A DNA stretch of 64,000 bases from positions 22,121,288 through 22,185,287 of the forward strand of contig CM030717.1 in assembly GCA_017979445.1 (NCBI GenBank). Reading direction: 5' to 3'. Position 1 is the first letter of the stretch, and every line of letters begins with the position of its first letter. The position numbers were made by a program, and so were the translations under genes. This document shows positions 11,675-21,527 of this stretch, in pieces. The notes under the pieces were generated by a model. That model saw only the letters and a list, made by a program, of their open reading frames with translations. It ran no database searches and was not told the origin of the DNA. The stretch comes from Akebia trifoliata. Taxonomy: Eukaryota; Streptophyta; Magnoliopsida; Ranunculales; Lardizabalaceae.

Positions 11675-11760
11675 TTATTCTTTTAAGATCCCCGAGATAC
11701 ATAGTATGGACCCCTAATCCGCTATTCAGCGGACGGCCGCGAAGGTCGAGGCGATTTCAA

Positions 11761-11779
11761 TGGCGACTCCACTGGGGAT
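11761..11779 (+). other. Primer-binding site (tRNA-Arg type)
   Basis: TGGCGACTCCACTGGGGAT lies one base after the LTR end. Its reverse complement ends in GGAGTCG+CCA and fits the 3' acceptor/T-arm of plant tRNA-Arg(ACG) with one mismatch (tRNA sequence from memory). tRNA-Arg priming is known for Ogre elements. Confidence 0.8.
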
Positions 11780-12745
11780 ATTAGGGTCAAACTTGACCCG
11801 ATCCAAGACTATCCTTAGGTTGACTTTTTCATCGAGTCAACCCAGTTGACTCAATGAGAATCTTAAATTAGGTTAGATTTTGTCTTTTTTTTTATTGGCA
11901 TGTGATTAGATGTATTCAATTATTTATCTCTATTGATTGATTTGATGATTGGATGTATTTAATTTGAATGGTTGGATATTTACGAAAAACGCCCCGGGCG
12001 CACTTTGTCCCTTTGCACACACTCACGAGCATGCATACGCATATTTGCATCATGACATGTCCTTATAAACCCAATAGCCGGATCTAAACTAACCCGGTCC
12101 TTCGGGACACGGGGGACGCCTGTGAACGCTACAACTTAAGTACAGTACCTTCGGGTATATCAAACTGGAACACCACGTACTGCTTGACTAGATAAAACTG
12201 GAATAGTATATCGGTGTTTCGGGCTGAAGTGACCTAAGCTTCGTCCTAACCTAGCCTCAATCATATAGAAAGCTTAAAACTTAGGGGCGGTCCTACTAGA
12301 CCACGACTCGAATTGACCATAAATGCTCCCGGGTTACTTTTCTCCAAACTAACCAAAAGGTAAGTAGGTGGACCGATCCACACCGCTCAAATGGAACCCG
12401 CAATATCGGTCCAACCCAATAAATGTAATTGAAAAAGTTGTGTTGGCCCATCATTTTTTAACCCATTAGCCCAATTGGTACGTTGATCTTTTGGATCAAT
12501 ATACGAGCCGATCGAGTTAATTGGTTCAATTAAATGTCAAATGAGGTGATGTATTATTTTTTGAATCCATTGGATAGAATCGGTCTGAATGTGATAACTG
12601 GATTTTTTTCTGACTAATTCTATTCAATGGATCGGACCTTTCTTTAAATTAAAATGGTTGAATCACATTAAAAATCGTACAAAAAAAAATGGACATGGCT
12701 TGTTTTTAAATATGTCAGTAATGAGAGTTAGTTTCTTTTAGTTAG
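11780..12745 (+). other. 5' leader of element 1
   Basis: This is a non-coding leader between the PBS and the first ORF. It contains CGGGTATATCAAACTGG (12152-12168), a motif also present in the leaders of element 2 (36055-36076, reverse) and the composite element (53148-53169, reverse, diverged). Hairpin-prone words such as GTCCTTCGGGACACGGGGGAC occur near 12100. A role in RNA folding, packaging or translation of the first ORF is possible but not shown. Confidence 0.5.
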
Positions 12746-13850
12746 ATGGCTCATGATGATGTACAAGTGTTGATGGAAAGAGCTTTAGATGAGTTCACCA
12801 CCGTTGAAAAGTACAACTTTGGTGCATATGGACTTCAAAGAGTATTCTCTCTCAAGTCAGTAACTGTCAATTGGAACCTTTTATGTGCTGCGGCCAATTT
12901 CTGGGACCCGAATTACCACGTATTCTGTTTTGGTTCGTCACACTTTGTCCAACTCACGAAGACTATTGTAATATTATGGGGATAAGCACATTGGGTTCGA
13001 TGATTCGTCTTCCATCGAAATCCAAATTCACAAAAGAACTCTCGAAAGGGTTAGGAGTTAAGCCAAAAAAAGTAAGAAGATTCACAGATAACAGTTTACT
13101 GAACATGCGGAGACTCCTAAAAGTACACCAAACTCCTGAACAAGAAAATCCTGGGGATTTCGCTCCAGAACCTCACAGGAAGGCCAGGGATTTTACTTTA
13201 TGTCTGGGGATATTGTCAACATATTTTCTGGTTTCATTTAGGATGGGTCATCAGTTACCAAGCTTCTTTGCAGATATTGCCGGACAACTTAAAAACAAGG
13301 TTAACCCAGTCCCCACAATACTCGTCGAGACTTTTGAGGGATTATCAAATGAGAATACACCAGGAGGGGCAGGATTTTGAGGAAGTCCACATTTGCTTTA
13401 TCTGTGGTTATGTATCCGACTTCACATCGCAGAGTTCCCGCAAATCAAGGAAAGTAAATGGGAAAAATTCACAAGAAAGGAAACATTGGTGGACTTTACA
13501 ACCATAGAAGACTGGAAAGACTGGTTCTCAAATTTGACTACACAAGATGTAAATTGGGATCAAGAATGGATGAAGGCACCGTGCTCGCTTCAAAAGGGTC
13601 TGATCATGTAATGCTCACTGGTCTGCTGAATACATCTTTTTATTGCCCAAGGATGATACCAAGACAGATAGGATTCCCTTCATGGATCCCAATGCTTCCG
13701 AGGAATCGACATCCTATTAAAGAACTGACTGTGCACTTGGTAGAACACATAGCTACCGTTTGGAACCATCGGTTACTTGTTGAATCAGAAGATCAACAAG
13801 CATTCAAGAAGCAGAAGAGAGAAGTAGAAGAGTATGTAGGGTCTTAGATC
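12746..13850 (+). pseudogene. DUF7745-like accessory ORF (pseudogene), element 1
   Basis: The ORF begins with MAHDDVQVLMERALDEF and has the landmarks of the family: VNWNLL, a LCPTHEDYCNIMGIS stretch, and ARDFTLCLGIL, followed by WLCIRLHI, WDQEWMK and the ELTVHLVEHIATVWNHR segment. I recognise it from memory as the DUF7745 domain found in plant gypsy elements, related to the plant mobile domain; its function is unknown. The start is the first ATG after the leader and matches the copies at 35102 and 52138. Frameshifts near 12935, 13385 and 13585 break it. It is most diverged of the three copies. It lies 280 bases before gag and would be translated from a separate ORF or RNA. Confidence 0.7.
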
Positions 13851-14132
13851 GAGTCATCTTTGCTTTAAGAGGAGAGTCTCCTCATTTCTTTTGTATTCGC
13901 ATTTCTCTCATTGGTACGATTTTTTATGAGAAGTCTCTTTTTTAAGGCCCTAATTAACAATAAATCACCTCATCAGACATAAGTTTGACCATCACAACTT
14001 ATCAATTATAATAATAAAAGTAAATGCTATCAAAAGGGATCAATTCTTAATTCACCTTTGATGGGGTTTCAGGATACTATTGCACCCAAACTTAAGCGTC
14101 TGCCATTTGGTTGGAGTTGAGAGTCAAGTCGT

Positions 14133-15338
14133 TTGGAAAGAACATCAGCGCCAAGTGAACCATCAAAAATGGCTTCTGAATCTGAACTCGCGAAAATTCG
14201 TAAGATCCTGGCAGTCTTTGCTATGGATATGAACAACATAAAAAACAAGGTAGAAGTGCTAGAACAAATCTCTGAGTCAACAAGAGACCAGCCTGATGAT
14301 CAAATGGGCCAGGGACCGGAAGGTAGCATAGCTAAGAATCTGGATGAGGTTTATGAGGTTGACGAAAATGAGGAGCATTTTAATGAGAATCCAATATTAA
14401 CCAACAGAATGACTCAGTTGGAAACAACCGTGAAAAACATAAAAGGGATTGATGAAATTGCGACAGGAATAGAGGCTTTGAATCAAATCCCTAAGATCTG
14501 TCTGCCTGAGAAATTTGTTATGCCAGAAATGGAAAAATTTAGTAGAGTAGGCTGCGCAAAAACGCATCTCAAGGTATATGTCACCAACATGCATACAATG
14601 GGCCTCAATGATGAACAGATGACATTATTGTTCTAGCGTACTCTATCAGGATCAGCGTTACGATGGTTGATGTCCCAAGATTCAGCTGTAATTGGGACAT
14701 GGGAAAATATGTCAAGGATGTTCTGGCACCAGTACAAGTACAACACTGAAATCGAAACTTCTCGAAGGGATTTGGAATCCACTAAGAAGAAGAATGGGAA
14801 AACATTTACAGATTTTATTAGCCGCTGGAGGGCTAAAGCTGCACAGATGTGGGATAGACCATCAGAAAAGGAACAAGTGGCAATCATCTTGAAAAACCTC
14901 TCGCAGGGGTATGCCCAGCATTTAGTTGCCCAGTATCTCCCCACATTTGAATCCCTGTTACAAGCTGGAAGCCAACTTGAGGATGCTTTTGCCTCTGGGA
15001 TTCTTTCCAACTCTTCTGACAACAAAGCCAAAAAACCCTTCACTAATTCCAAACCCAACATCAACCATGCCTATATAGCCAACACTTCCACTACTCCAGT
15101 TCAACCCCCAGCTCGAACCAATAATCAGGCAAATTTGGGTAGAGCCTCCCCTCGACAGTTCACAAATCTAGGGATGACCCTCATTGTAGCCTTCCAAAAA
15201 CTATTGAAAAAAGGGCTCCTCACCCCTTTCAGCCTCGACCTCTGCTAAACCCCCTGTCAGTTTCGCATAACCCTAGCGTCTTTTGCGAATTCCATCAAAG
15301 TCCTGGTCATCATACTGACTGTTGCATCTCTCTCCGCC
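14133..15338 (+). pseudogene. gag: gag pseudogene, element 1
   Basis: An N-terminal coiled-coil-like region comes first (ESELAKIRKILAVF, then NNIKNKVEVLEQ). The capsid domain follows: CLPEKFVMPEMEKFSRVGC, HLKVYVTNMHTMGLNDEQ, RTLSGSALRWLMSQDS, FWHQYKYNTEIETSRRDLE and TFTDFISRWRAKAAQMWD. It would build the cytoplasmic particle. The CHHC zinc-knuckle segment (FCEFHQSPGHHTDCC, about 15276-15320) is readable only in a second frame, so two frameshifts flank it (about 15225 and 15335). A TAG at 14634-14636 replaces the Gln of LFQRTLSGS seen in element 2. Without these lesions gag would run straight into the protease frame. Confidence 0.8.
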
Positions 15339-17165
15339 ATGCCATCCAAAATCTCATTGATGATAAAAAAAGTCATCATTCCTACCCCAACACAGCCAAA
15401 TGTCACTACCAATCCACTACCTACATATCAACCTCCGCCAACATTGAATATGGTCACTAACACCCAACTATCATTCGACCCAACTTCTCTCATCCACCCA
15501 ATCTATGCCAAACCACCCAGTTATCCTCTTGTTGGAATAACTTTCAATAATGAGGTCTATGCCACAAGCCATGAGCCATTTGATCTAACTGAAGATGAAT
15601 CATATTGTCTGTCCCCACCTCGCTATGATAGCCCATCATATACCAACTACCTCTTGGCACAAATGATCTCGAAAAGCCAATTCTCTGTAACAGATGAAGA
15701 TCCTTACCTATTGGCCGAAGAAGACGAGCCATTTCCACTCTCTTGTGATGAAGTTAAGCACATGACACGAGGAGGAAGAGTCTTTAAGCCACCGAAACTC
15801 AGTGTTGATAATCCAGCGGCCTTGGCACGGAAGGAAAAAGTGGACCCCATCCAAGAAATCATTGAAGAAGATGATATTGTGATCAAACAGTTAAAGAAGG
15901 CAGGTGCCAACATTTCAATTTGGGGTTTGCTCATGGCCTCCACAGCTCACAGGGAAGTTGTTCTCAAAGCATTAAACGTAGCCCAAATTTCCCTCAACAC
16001 ATCTCCAGATCAACTAGCCAGTATAGTAGGGGCAACCTATGCTGAAAATAGTCTATCCTTCTCAGATTCAGATCTCCCAAAAGAAGGGCCAAGCCACACA
16101 AAGCCATTGCACATTACAATTGATTGCAATGGAATGAGAGTCCCTCTAGTCTTGGTAGATAATGGAAGTGCATTATATGTCTGTCCTCTGAAGACCACGA
16201 CTTGCCTCGGATTCAAGACAGACGACTTCAAACCAACTAGCCAAGGCGTCAGAGCTTACGATAATACGAAGAGGGATGTACTAGGGACTTTGCAGCTACT
16301 AATATCCACAGGTATAGCAGACTTTCCTGTGGAATTTCAAGTCTTGGATATTCAATCATCCTTCAACCTATTACTAGGGAGACCGTGGCTGCATCAAATC
16401 AAGGCCGTACCTTCTACTTTGCATCAGAAGATTAAATTCATCAAGGACGGTTTGGTAATCACACTTCATGGGGATGCCGAAATTATGGAGATTGTAAATG
16501 AAATAGAAACCAAGGATAAGTCACTGCTTGAAATTCAACCCAAAGAAAAAGAAATACAACTCAGCGGGTTTGAATTTGAAAATATTCATGCGGTTCAGTG
16601 GGATGATTTTGCGAAAGAGCTGGTACCTATCAATAATACATTCAGCTGTTGTGTGGCAAGCATGTTCAAAAGCATGAGATTTTTCCCAGGCATAGGTTTG
16701 GGTCGTAGACAACAGGGGATCAAAGCTGCACCAGCCATTCAAGAAGTAGTTGGGACATTCGGATTGGGGTACGAACCTACCAAAGAAGACTGGGCCCGAT
16801 ATTGGAAGATAAGAAAAGATAAAGCGAACGCGAGGAGGCAAGGACATGTCATCGACCTAATTAACATGAAGCCTTATCGCAAAACCCTGAATGGGCGCTT
16901 TGTGAAAGCAGGGGAAGATTTCCCTTATTGTGGTTTTTCAGAATCCTTTATCGACCACGTCACGGTTACTCGCCAACCAGGATTTGAGATTTTCTTTGGG
17001 ATGGGTTGGCTGACAAGGAAGAAGATAGAGCATCTGAAGAATTCGAAGGAGCAGATGATTGGCAAACAACTGTGGATTTACTCAATATTGCTTAGATATT
17101 TCTCGAAGAAGGAAACGTGTCAGTATTGTCAGTCAAAAGTGGTGCTCAAAACCCACAGTCTGTAA
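15339..17165 (+). pseudogene. pro: gag C-terminus, aspartic protease and G-patch-like module
   Basis: This is an uninterrupted stretch of 608 codons. Residues 1-250 are the Pro- and acid-rich tail of gag. The retroviral-type aspartic protease follows: VLVDNGSALYVCPL with Asp at about residue 274 (DNG instead of D-T/S-G, common in Tat elements), and LLLGRPWLH at about 344. Residues about 442-485 form a G-patch-like segment (MRFFPGIGLGRRQQGIK, then GTFGLGYEP). The protease would cut the polyprotein; the G-patch would bind RNA. A frameshift near 17060-17110 disconnects it from RT. Only the flanking lesions disable it, so this is one of the better-kept parts of element 1. Confidence 0.8.
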
Positions 17166-18385
17166 TCAAACCCGCAGTCGGGTCCCTTTTCAATTACCAT
17201 GTAATGAGTCATTTACTGTATGTCGAGTCTGGTCACGATGAGTCTGTCGGGTCTGTAGTAAGTCCTGTCACCCCATTTATCTTTAATGAAATAGAAGAAG
17301 TTTCTGATTACCCCGAGTGCAATAATGATTTAACTGATAATCTGACTTCGAAGGATGAATCTTATGATGAAGAAACTCCTATCGAATTAATTAAACAACT
17401 TGAACAAGAAGATGAACGTCAGGCTCAACTTGTAATGGAAGAAACAGAATTAGTCAATCTCGGGACTAAAGATATTCCTCAAGAGATTCAAATTGGAGTC
17501 ACCTTATCTCCTGAGGAACGCGAAGGGATAGTGGATTTGCTCAGAAAGTTTAATGACGTATTTGCCTGGTCGTATGAGGACATGCCAGGAGTAAGTACAG
17601 ATATCGTCCAACATCGGATTCCATTGCATCCAGATGCTCAGCCAATAAAGCAAAAACTCCGACGTATGAAGCCAGAATGGACTTTGAAGATTAAGGAAGA
17701 GGTCACTAAGTAGATCAATGCTGGATTCTTGGAAGTGGTGGAGTACTCAGAATGGATTGCTAATGTAGTCCCAGTTCCCAAAAAAGATGGGAAAGTGAAA
17801 ATGTGCGTGGACTTCAGAGATTTAAATAAGGCCAGTCCAAAAGATAGTTTTCCATTGCCTCACATAGATATATTGGTCGATAATACAGCAGGGTATGCCA
17901 TGCTTTTGTTTATGGATGGGTTTTCAGGGTACAACCAGATAAAGATGGACCCTCGCGACATGCAAAAGACATCATTCATCACGTAATGGGGAACATTTTG
18001 CTACAAAGTCATGTCTTTCGATTTGAAGAACGTTGGGGCTACCTATTAGAGAGCAGCTACGACCTTATTGCACGACATGATACACAAAGAGGTCGAGGTT
18101 TATGTGGATGACATGATAGTGAAATCCAAAGAACGATCGGGACACGTCGCTGCATTAGAGAAGTTTCTTACAAGGATCCAAAAATACCAGTTACGCCTTA
18201 ACCCTCAAAAATGCGTATTCGGAGTGACTTCTGGAAAATTACTTGGATTCGTAGTCAGTCAAAGGGGGATTGAAGTAGACCCTGAAAAAATCAAAGCTAT
18301 ACAAGAAATGGCACCTCCTAAGACTGAAAAACAGATTCGGGGGTTCTTAGGTAGAATTCAGTATGTCGGCAGATTTATCGCTTAG
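17117..18385 (+). pseudogene. pol: Reverse transcriptase pseudogene, element 1
   Basis: An acidic linker (EEVSDYPECNNDLTDN) and DVFAWSYEDMPGVSTDIVQH come first. RT follows: QKLRRMKPEW, WIANVVPVPKKDGKVKM, DLNKASPKDSFPLPHI, FMDGFSGYNQIKMDP, a damaged CYKVMSFDLKNVGATY, then the active site YVDD in VEVYVDDMIVKS and LNPQKCVFGVTSGKLLGF. Premature stops: TAG at 17711, TAA at 17984 (QWGTF in relatives), TAG at 18047 (YQRA) and TAG at 18383. All are single-base changes in one frame, so only point nonsense mutations separate the pieces. The catalytic aspartates are intact. Confidence 0.85.
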
Positions 18386-19480
18386 CTCACTAATGTGTGC
18401 GAACCTATATTCAAGCTTCTCAAGAAAAACGAGCCCACAGTATGGAATGAGCAATGCCAGAAAGCTTTCGACCAAGTTGAGTATCTCTCAAATCCGCCCA
18501 TTTTGGTTCCACCTACCCCGGGTGAACCTCTCCTCCTTTACTTGTCAGTCACGGAAGAAGCTATGGGATGCATGTTGGCACAGTACGACAAGGACAATCA
18601 TAAAGAGAGGGCCATCTACTATATCAGCAAGAAGATGTTAGAATATGAACGAAAATATTCAGCTCTCGAAAAGACTTGCCTAGCACTAGTATGGGCTACT
18701 CAAAGGCTTCGGCATTATATGCTCTCTCATTCAGTCATTCTGTTATCTCGGATGGACCCCCTAAAATATCTCTTCGAGAAGCCGGCATTGACAGGTAGAA
18801 CTGCACGTTGGTTGTTGTTGTTATCAGAATTCGACATTACACATGTTACGCAAAAATCTGTCAAGGGAAGAGCAATAACAGAATACTTGGCGGATCACCC
18901 AGTGGCAGAAGGAACAAGACCTATCGATCAATTCCCATATGAAAATATCCTGAACATTGAAGAAGAATTGCGAGATAAAGTATGGCGGTTATACTTTGAT
19001 GGAGCAGCGAATCAGAACGGGTACGGAATAGGGGCAGTCTTATTCTCTCCTGAAGGATGTCACATTTCGACTGCTATTAAGTTAGCTTTCTCCAATACTA
19101 ATAATACAACTGAATACGAAGCATGCATTGCCGGGCTCGAGGCTGCTTTGAATCTGGGTATCACAGAAATTGAAGTATTTGGAGATTCAGCCTTGGTTAT
19201 ACATCAATCGTTGGAAGAATGGAAAACTAAGGATGTGAAACTGAAGCCCTATCACGAGTATCTGCTAAATTTAGTAAGGAAGTTCAAAGCCATCTTGTTC
19301 CAACATCTTTCAAGGGAAGAGAACAGATTCGTTGACGCTCTGGCTACTCTTTCTTCGATGATCCATTTGCCTTCAGGCATGGAACTAAGGCCTATCACAG
19401 TCAAAATCAAAGATAAACTGCATAGTGCCATCAGGTCGACATCGCTGCTCGACTCCCTGACGAAAAGCCATGGTATACTG
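18386..19480 (+). pseudogene. pol: RNase H and second RNase H, element 1
   Basis: The RT-linked RNase H (LLLYLSVTEEAMGCMLAQYD, RAIYYISKKMLEYERKYSALEK, LRHYMLSHSVILLSRMDPLK) is followed by a tether. The second RNase H then shows WRLYFDGAANQNGYGIGAVL (Asp), NTTEYEACIAGLEAAL (Glu), EVFGDSALVIHQ (Asp) and ENRFVDALATLSSMI (Asp), so all four acidic residues remain. The long open stretch is 18395-19654, but after about 19420 it leaves the conserved frame: the expected PAYCHQ/WYTDI segment is out of frame. Confidence 0.8.
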
Positions 19481-20715
19481 ACATCCAGAAAGTATTGGAA
19501 AGACAAGAGTTTCCAGTTGAAGCATCAAGGAAAGAACGGCAAACCTTACAGAAATTCGCATCCCAGTTCATCCTGTGCGCAGGAAACTTATATAAGAGGT
19601 CTTATGATGGAATTCATTTGTCATGTGTTGACGAAAATCAAGCTGAATGGTTAATGGAAGAGTTGCATTCCGGAGACTGTGGACCGCATATGAGTGGAAA
19701 AATGTTAGCCAAACGAATCATAAGACAGGGGTATTATTGACCAACAATGGAAACAGACTGTCATCACCTGGTCAAGACCTGCCATAAATGTCAAGTACAT
19801 GCTAACCTCATACATGTACCTCCATCTCAATTAGTTGGTTAGACTTCGCCATGGCCATTTTCTGTCTGGGGTATCGACATAATTGGCAAAATCACACCTA
19901 AAGCATCGAATGGACATGAGTACATTCTCGTGGCTATTGATTATTTTACAAAATGGGTGGAGGCTACTTCATATGCTATTCTCACTGCATCCAAAGTTGC
20001 CAAGTTCGTCCAAACACATATTATCAGTCAATATGGGGTACCTTTTGAACTGATCTCTGATAACGGGTCACATTTCAAAGCTAAATTTATTTCCCTGTGT
20101 TCAAAGTTCAAGATCCAACACCACAAATCATCACCCTACCGTCCCCAGACTAACGGAGCAGTTGAAGCAGCCAATAAGAATCTCAAGACAATCATCAGGA
20201 AGATGTGTCAATCTCATAGGGATTGGTCTGAAAAATTACCATTTGCTCTCTGGGCATACCGTACCTCGATACGATCTTCTACCGGAGCCACCCCTTATTC
20301 ACTAGTGTACGGAATGGAAGCTGTCTTGCCAGTTGAAATGGAAATCCCATCCCTCATAATTCTAATGGAAATTCAGTTATCTGAAGCAGACTGGGTTCGT
20401 CACTGGTATGAAGAGTTGAACTTAATCGATGAAAAACGGCTTAAAGCATTGTACCACGTGCAAGCCTATCAAAGAAGAGTCGCTCGGGCATTTGATAAAA
20501 AAGTTAAAGTTCGCGACTTACATGCTAGAGACCTCGTACTTAAAGAAAATCGAGCACCCATCTTCGATCCTAGAGGCAAATTCAAGCCCAATTGAGGAGG
20601 TCCTTTCATTGTCAAAGAGGTACTGCCTGGGAAAGATGTCAAACTCCAAGATCACGATGGCATCGAATTACCAGAACCGACAAACCTTGACCAGATCAAG
20701 CGGTATTACATTTGA
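19481..20715 (+). pseudogene. pol: Integrase pseudogene, element 1
   Basis: The zinc-binding region is seen as HSGDCGPHMSGKMLAKRI and TCHKCQVHAN. The catalytic core keeps D (WGIDIIGKITPK), D (LISDNGSHFK) and E (TNGAVEAANKN), and the C-terminal part has TPYSLVYGMEAVLPVEMEIPS. Nonsense codons: TGA at 19738 (Trp in GYYWP), TAG near 19842, and TGA at 20593 (Trp of NWGGPF). The natural end is IKRYYI with TGA at 20713-20715. It would join cDNA ends to host DNA in the nucleus. The longest intact stretch is 19930-20595. Confidence 0.85.
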
Positions 20716-21521
20716 GGAGGCCATCTTCAGTCGAACCAACTTTCCTGTCACCCAATTAAATATATCCTTTCTCAGCCCCTTGCAGCCATTAAAAAAAAAA
20801 AAACTCTCTCCTTTCTCAGCCCGTTCACCTAACCTAGGGGAGGGAAATGTTCGAACTACGTTTTGGTCTGATCCCAAAATTTTGGGGTACGTAGGCAACC
20901 TGAAAAGTTACTTTAGGCCCGACCAGTTCAAAAAAAATATATATATGTTCTCTCGTAAAAAAAAAATTGTCAAAATGGGGAAGGAAAAGAAAACTATTTT
21001 AAAGGAATGCCACATAAGAGGCATTTGGGTTCTCAAGCCTCAAATCTCCTTTCTTTCTTAGCCTATTCCTAAGCCCACCTATGGAAGTCCTCCTAAGTAC
21101 CGCATGAAAAGGTCGAGGAAAAAACCAAGCGTGATCAAACAATAACTCCAGAACTCAAAAAAAAAAAAAATAGCCTGCTAGGTTGAAAACCTGAAAGGGC
21201 GACTTAGGCAAAAACTAAGGCAAGCTCGCAAGGTTGAAAATCTGGAATGACGGCCTTGGCAACAATCAGAGCAAAGAAAAAGAAAATTGTAAGCTTGCTA
21301 GATCGAAAACCTGAAAAGGCGGTCTAGGCAAAAGTTAGAGCATACTCGCTAGATTGAAAACCTGAACAAGCAATCTAGGCAAAAGATAGAGCAATCAAAA
21401 GAAAATCTCCGTCAAGCCAAAAATCTGAGAAGACGAGCCGAGTCAAAGCGTTAGAAATCTGAAATGACCAAGCTTCAATACCCAGTTTAAGACAGGCAAA
21501 GACTTAGAAGACACATGTATC
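20716..21521 (+). other. 3' UTR of element 1, truncated
   Basis: This is non-coding and closely parallels the reverse complement of 25990-26955 in element 2. It has GGTCTGATCCCAAAATTTTG near 20868 and an AAATGCC/GGCATTT inverted pair near 21005-21035. The open frame at 20429-21061 is a shadow of pol plus this UTR. The region ends at TATCTCGTCTACG, where homology to element 2 stops and family C integrase begins. Confidence 0.6.
21172..21400 (+). repeat. Four degenerate 54-67-bp repeats in 3' UTR
   Basis: Units begin near 21172, 21226, 21293 and 21347. Each carries a GCTAG(G/A)TTGAAAACCTGA-like head, a GGCG(A/G)(C/T)CTAGGC centre and an AAAA(A/C/G)(C/T)TA(A/G)(G/A)GCA tail. Element 2 has the same four units in inverse orientation (about 26215-26445). 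Confidence 0.65.
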
Positions 21522-21527
21522 TCGTCT

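Larger units (their letters stand above)
7601..11759 (+). repeat. LTR A, full length (about 4.16 kb)
   Basis: The LTR starts TGTAGACACC at 7601 and ends GATTTCA at 11759, one base before the PBS. In order it holds a 145-bp tandem duplication (about 7950-8240), an AT-rich stretch of AAATTAAAATC-like words (8290-8990), pyrimidine-rich DNA (9060-9270), a TATA box at 9388, CCATTA-rich sequence (9600-9950), a five-copy 137-bp array (10562-11220), and a conserved R-U5 end (GGTGCCTAACACCTTCC, then GGTTCCTAGACC). It is much larger than LTR D (1.7 kb) or LTR B (2.1 kb). Short open frames inside it are not genes. It may also act as 3' LTR for the internal region at 2802-7600. Confidence 0.8.
7601..21521 (+). 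mobile_element. Element 1: Tat/Ogre-like retrotransposon lacking 3' LTR
   Basis: The order is LTR A (7601-11759), PBS, leader, DUF7745-like ORF, gag, protease with G-patch-like segment, RT, RNase H, second RNase H, integrase, and a repeat-bearing 3' UTR. The size and upstream extra ORF fit Ogre-type Tat elements. Homology with element 2 (inverted, 25496-40044) continues through the 3' UTR to about 21521, where family C pol begins abruptly, so the 3' LTR and polypurine tract are deleted. Stops and frameshifts in every ORF make it non-autonomous. Confidence 0.85.
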
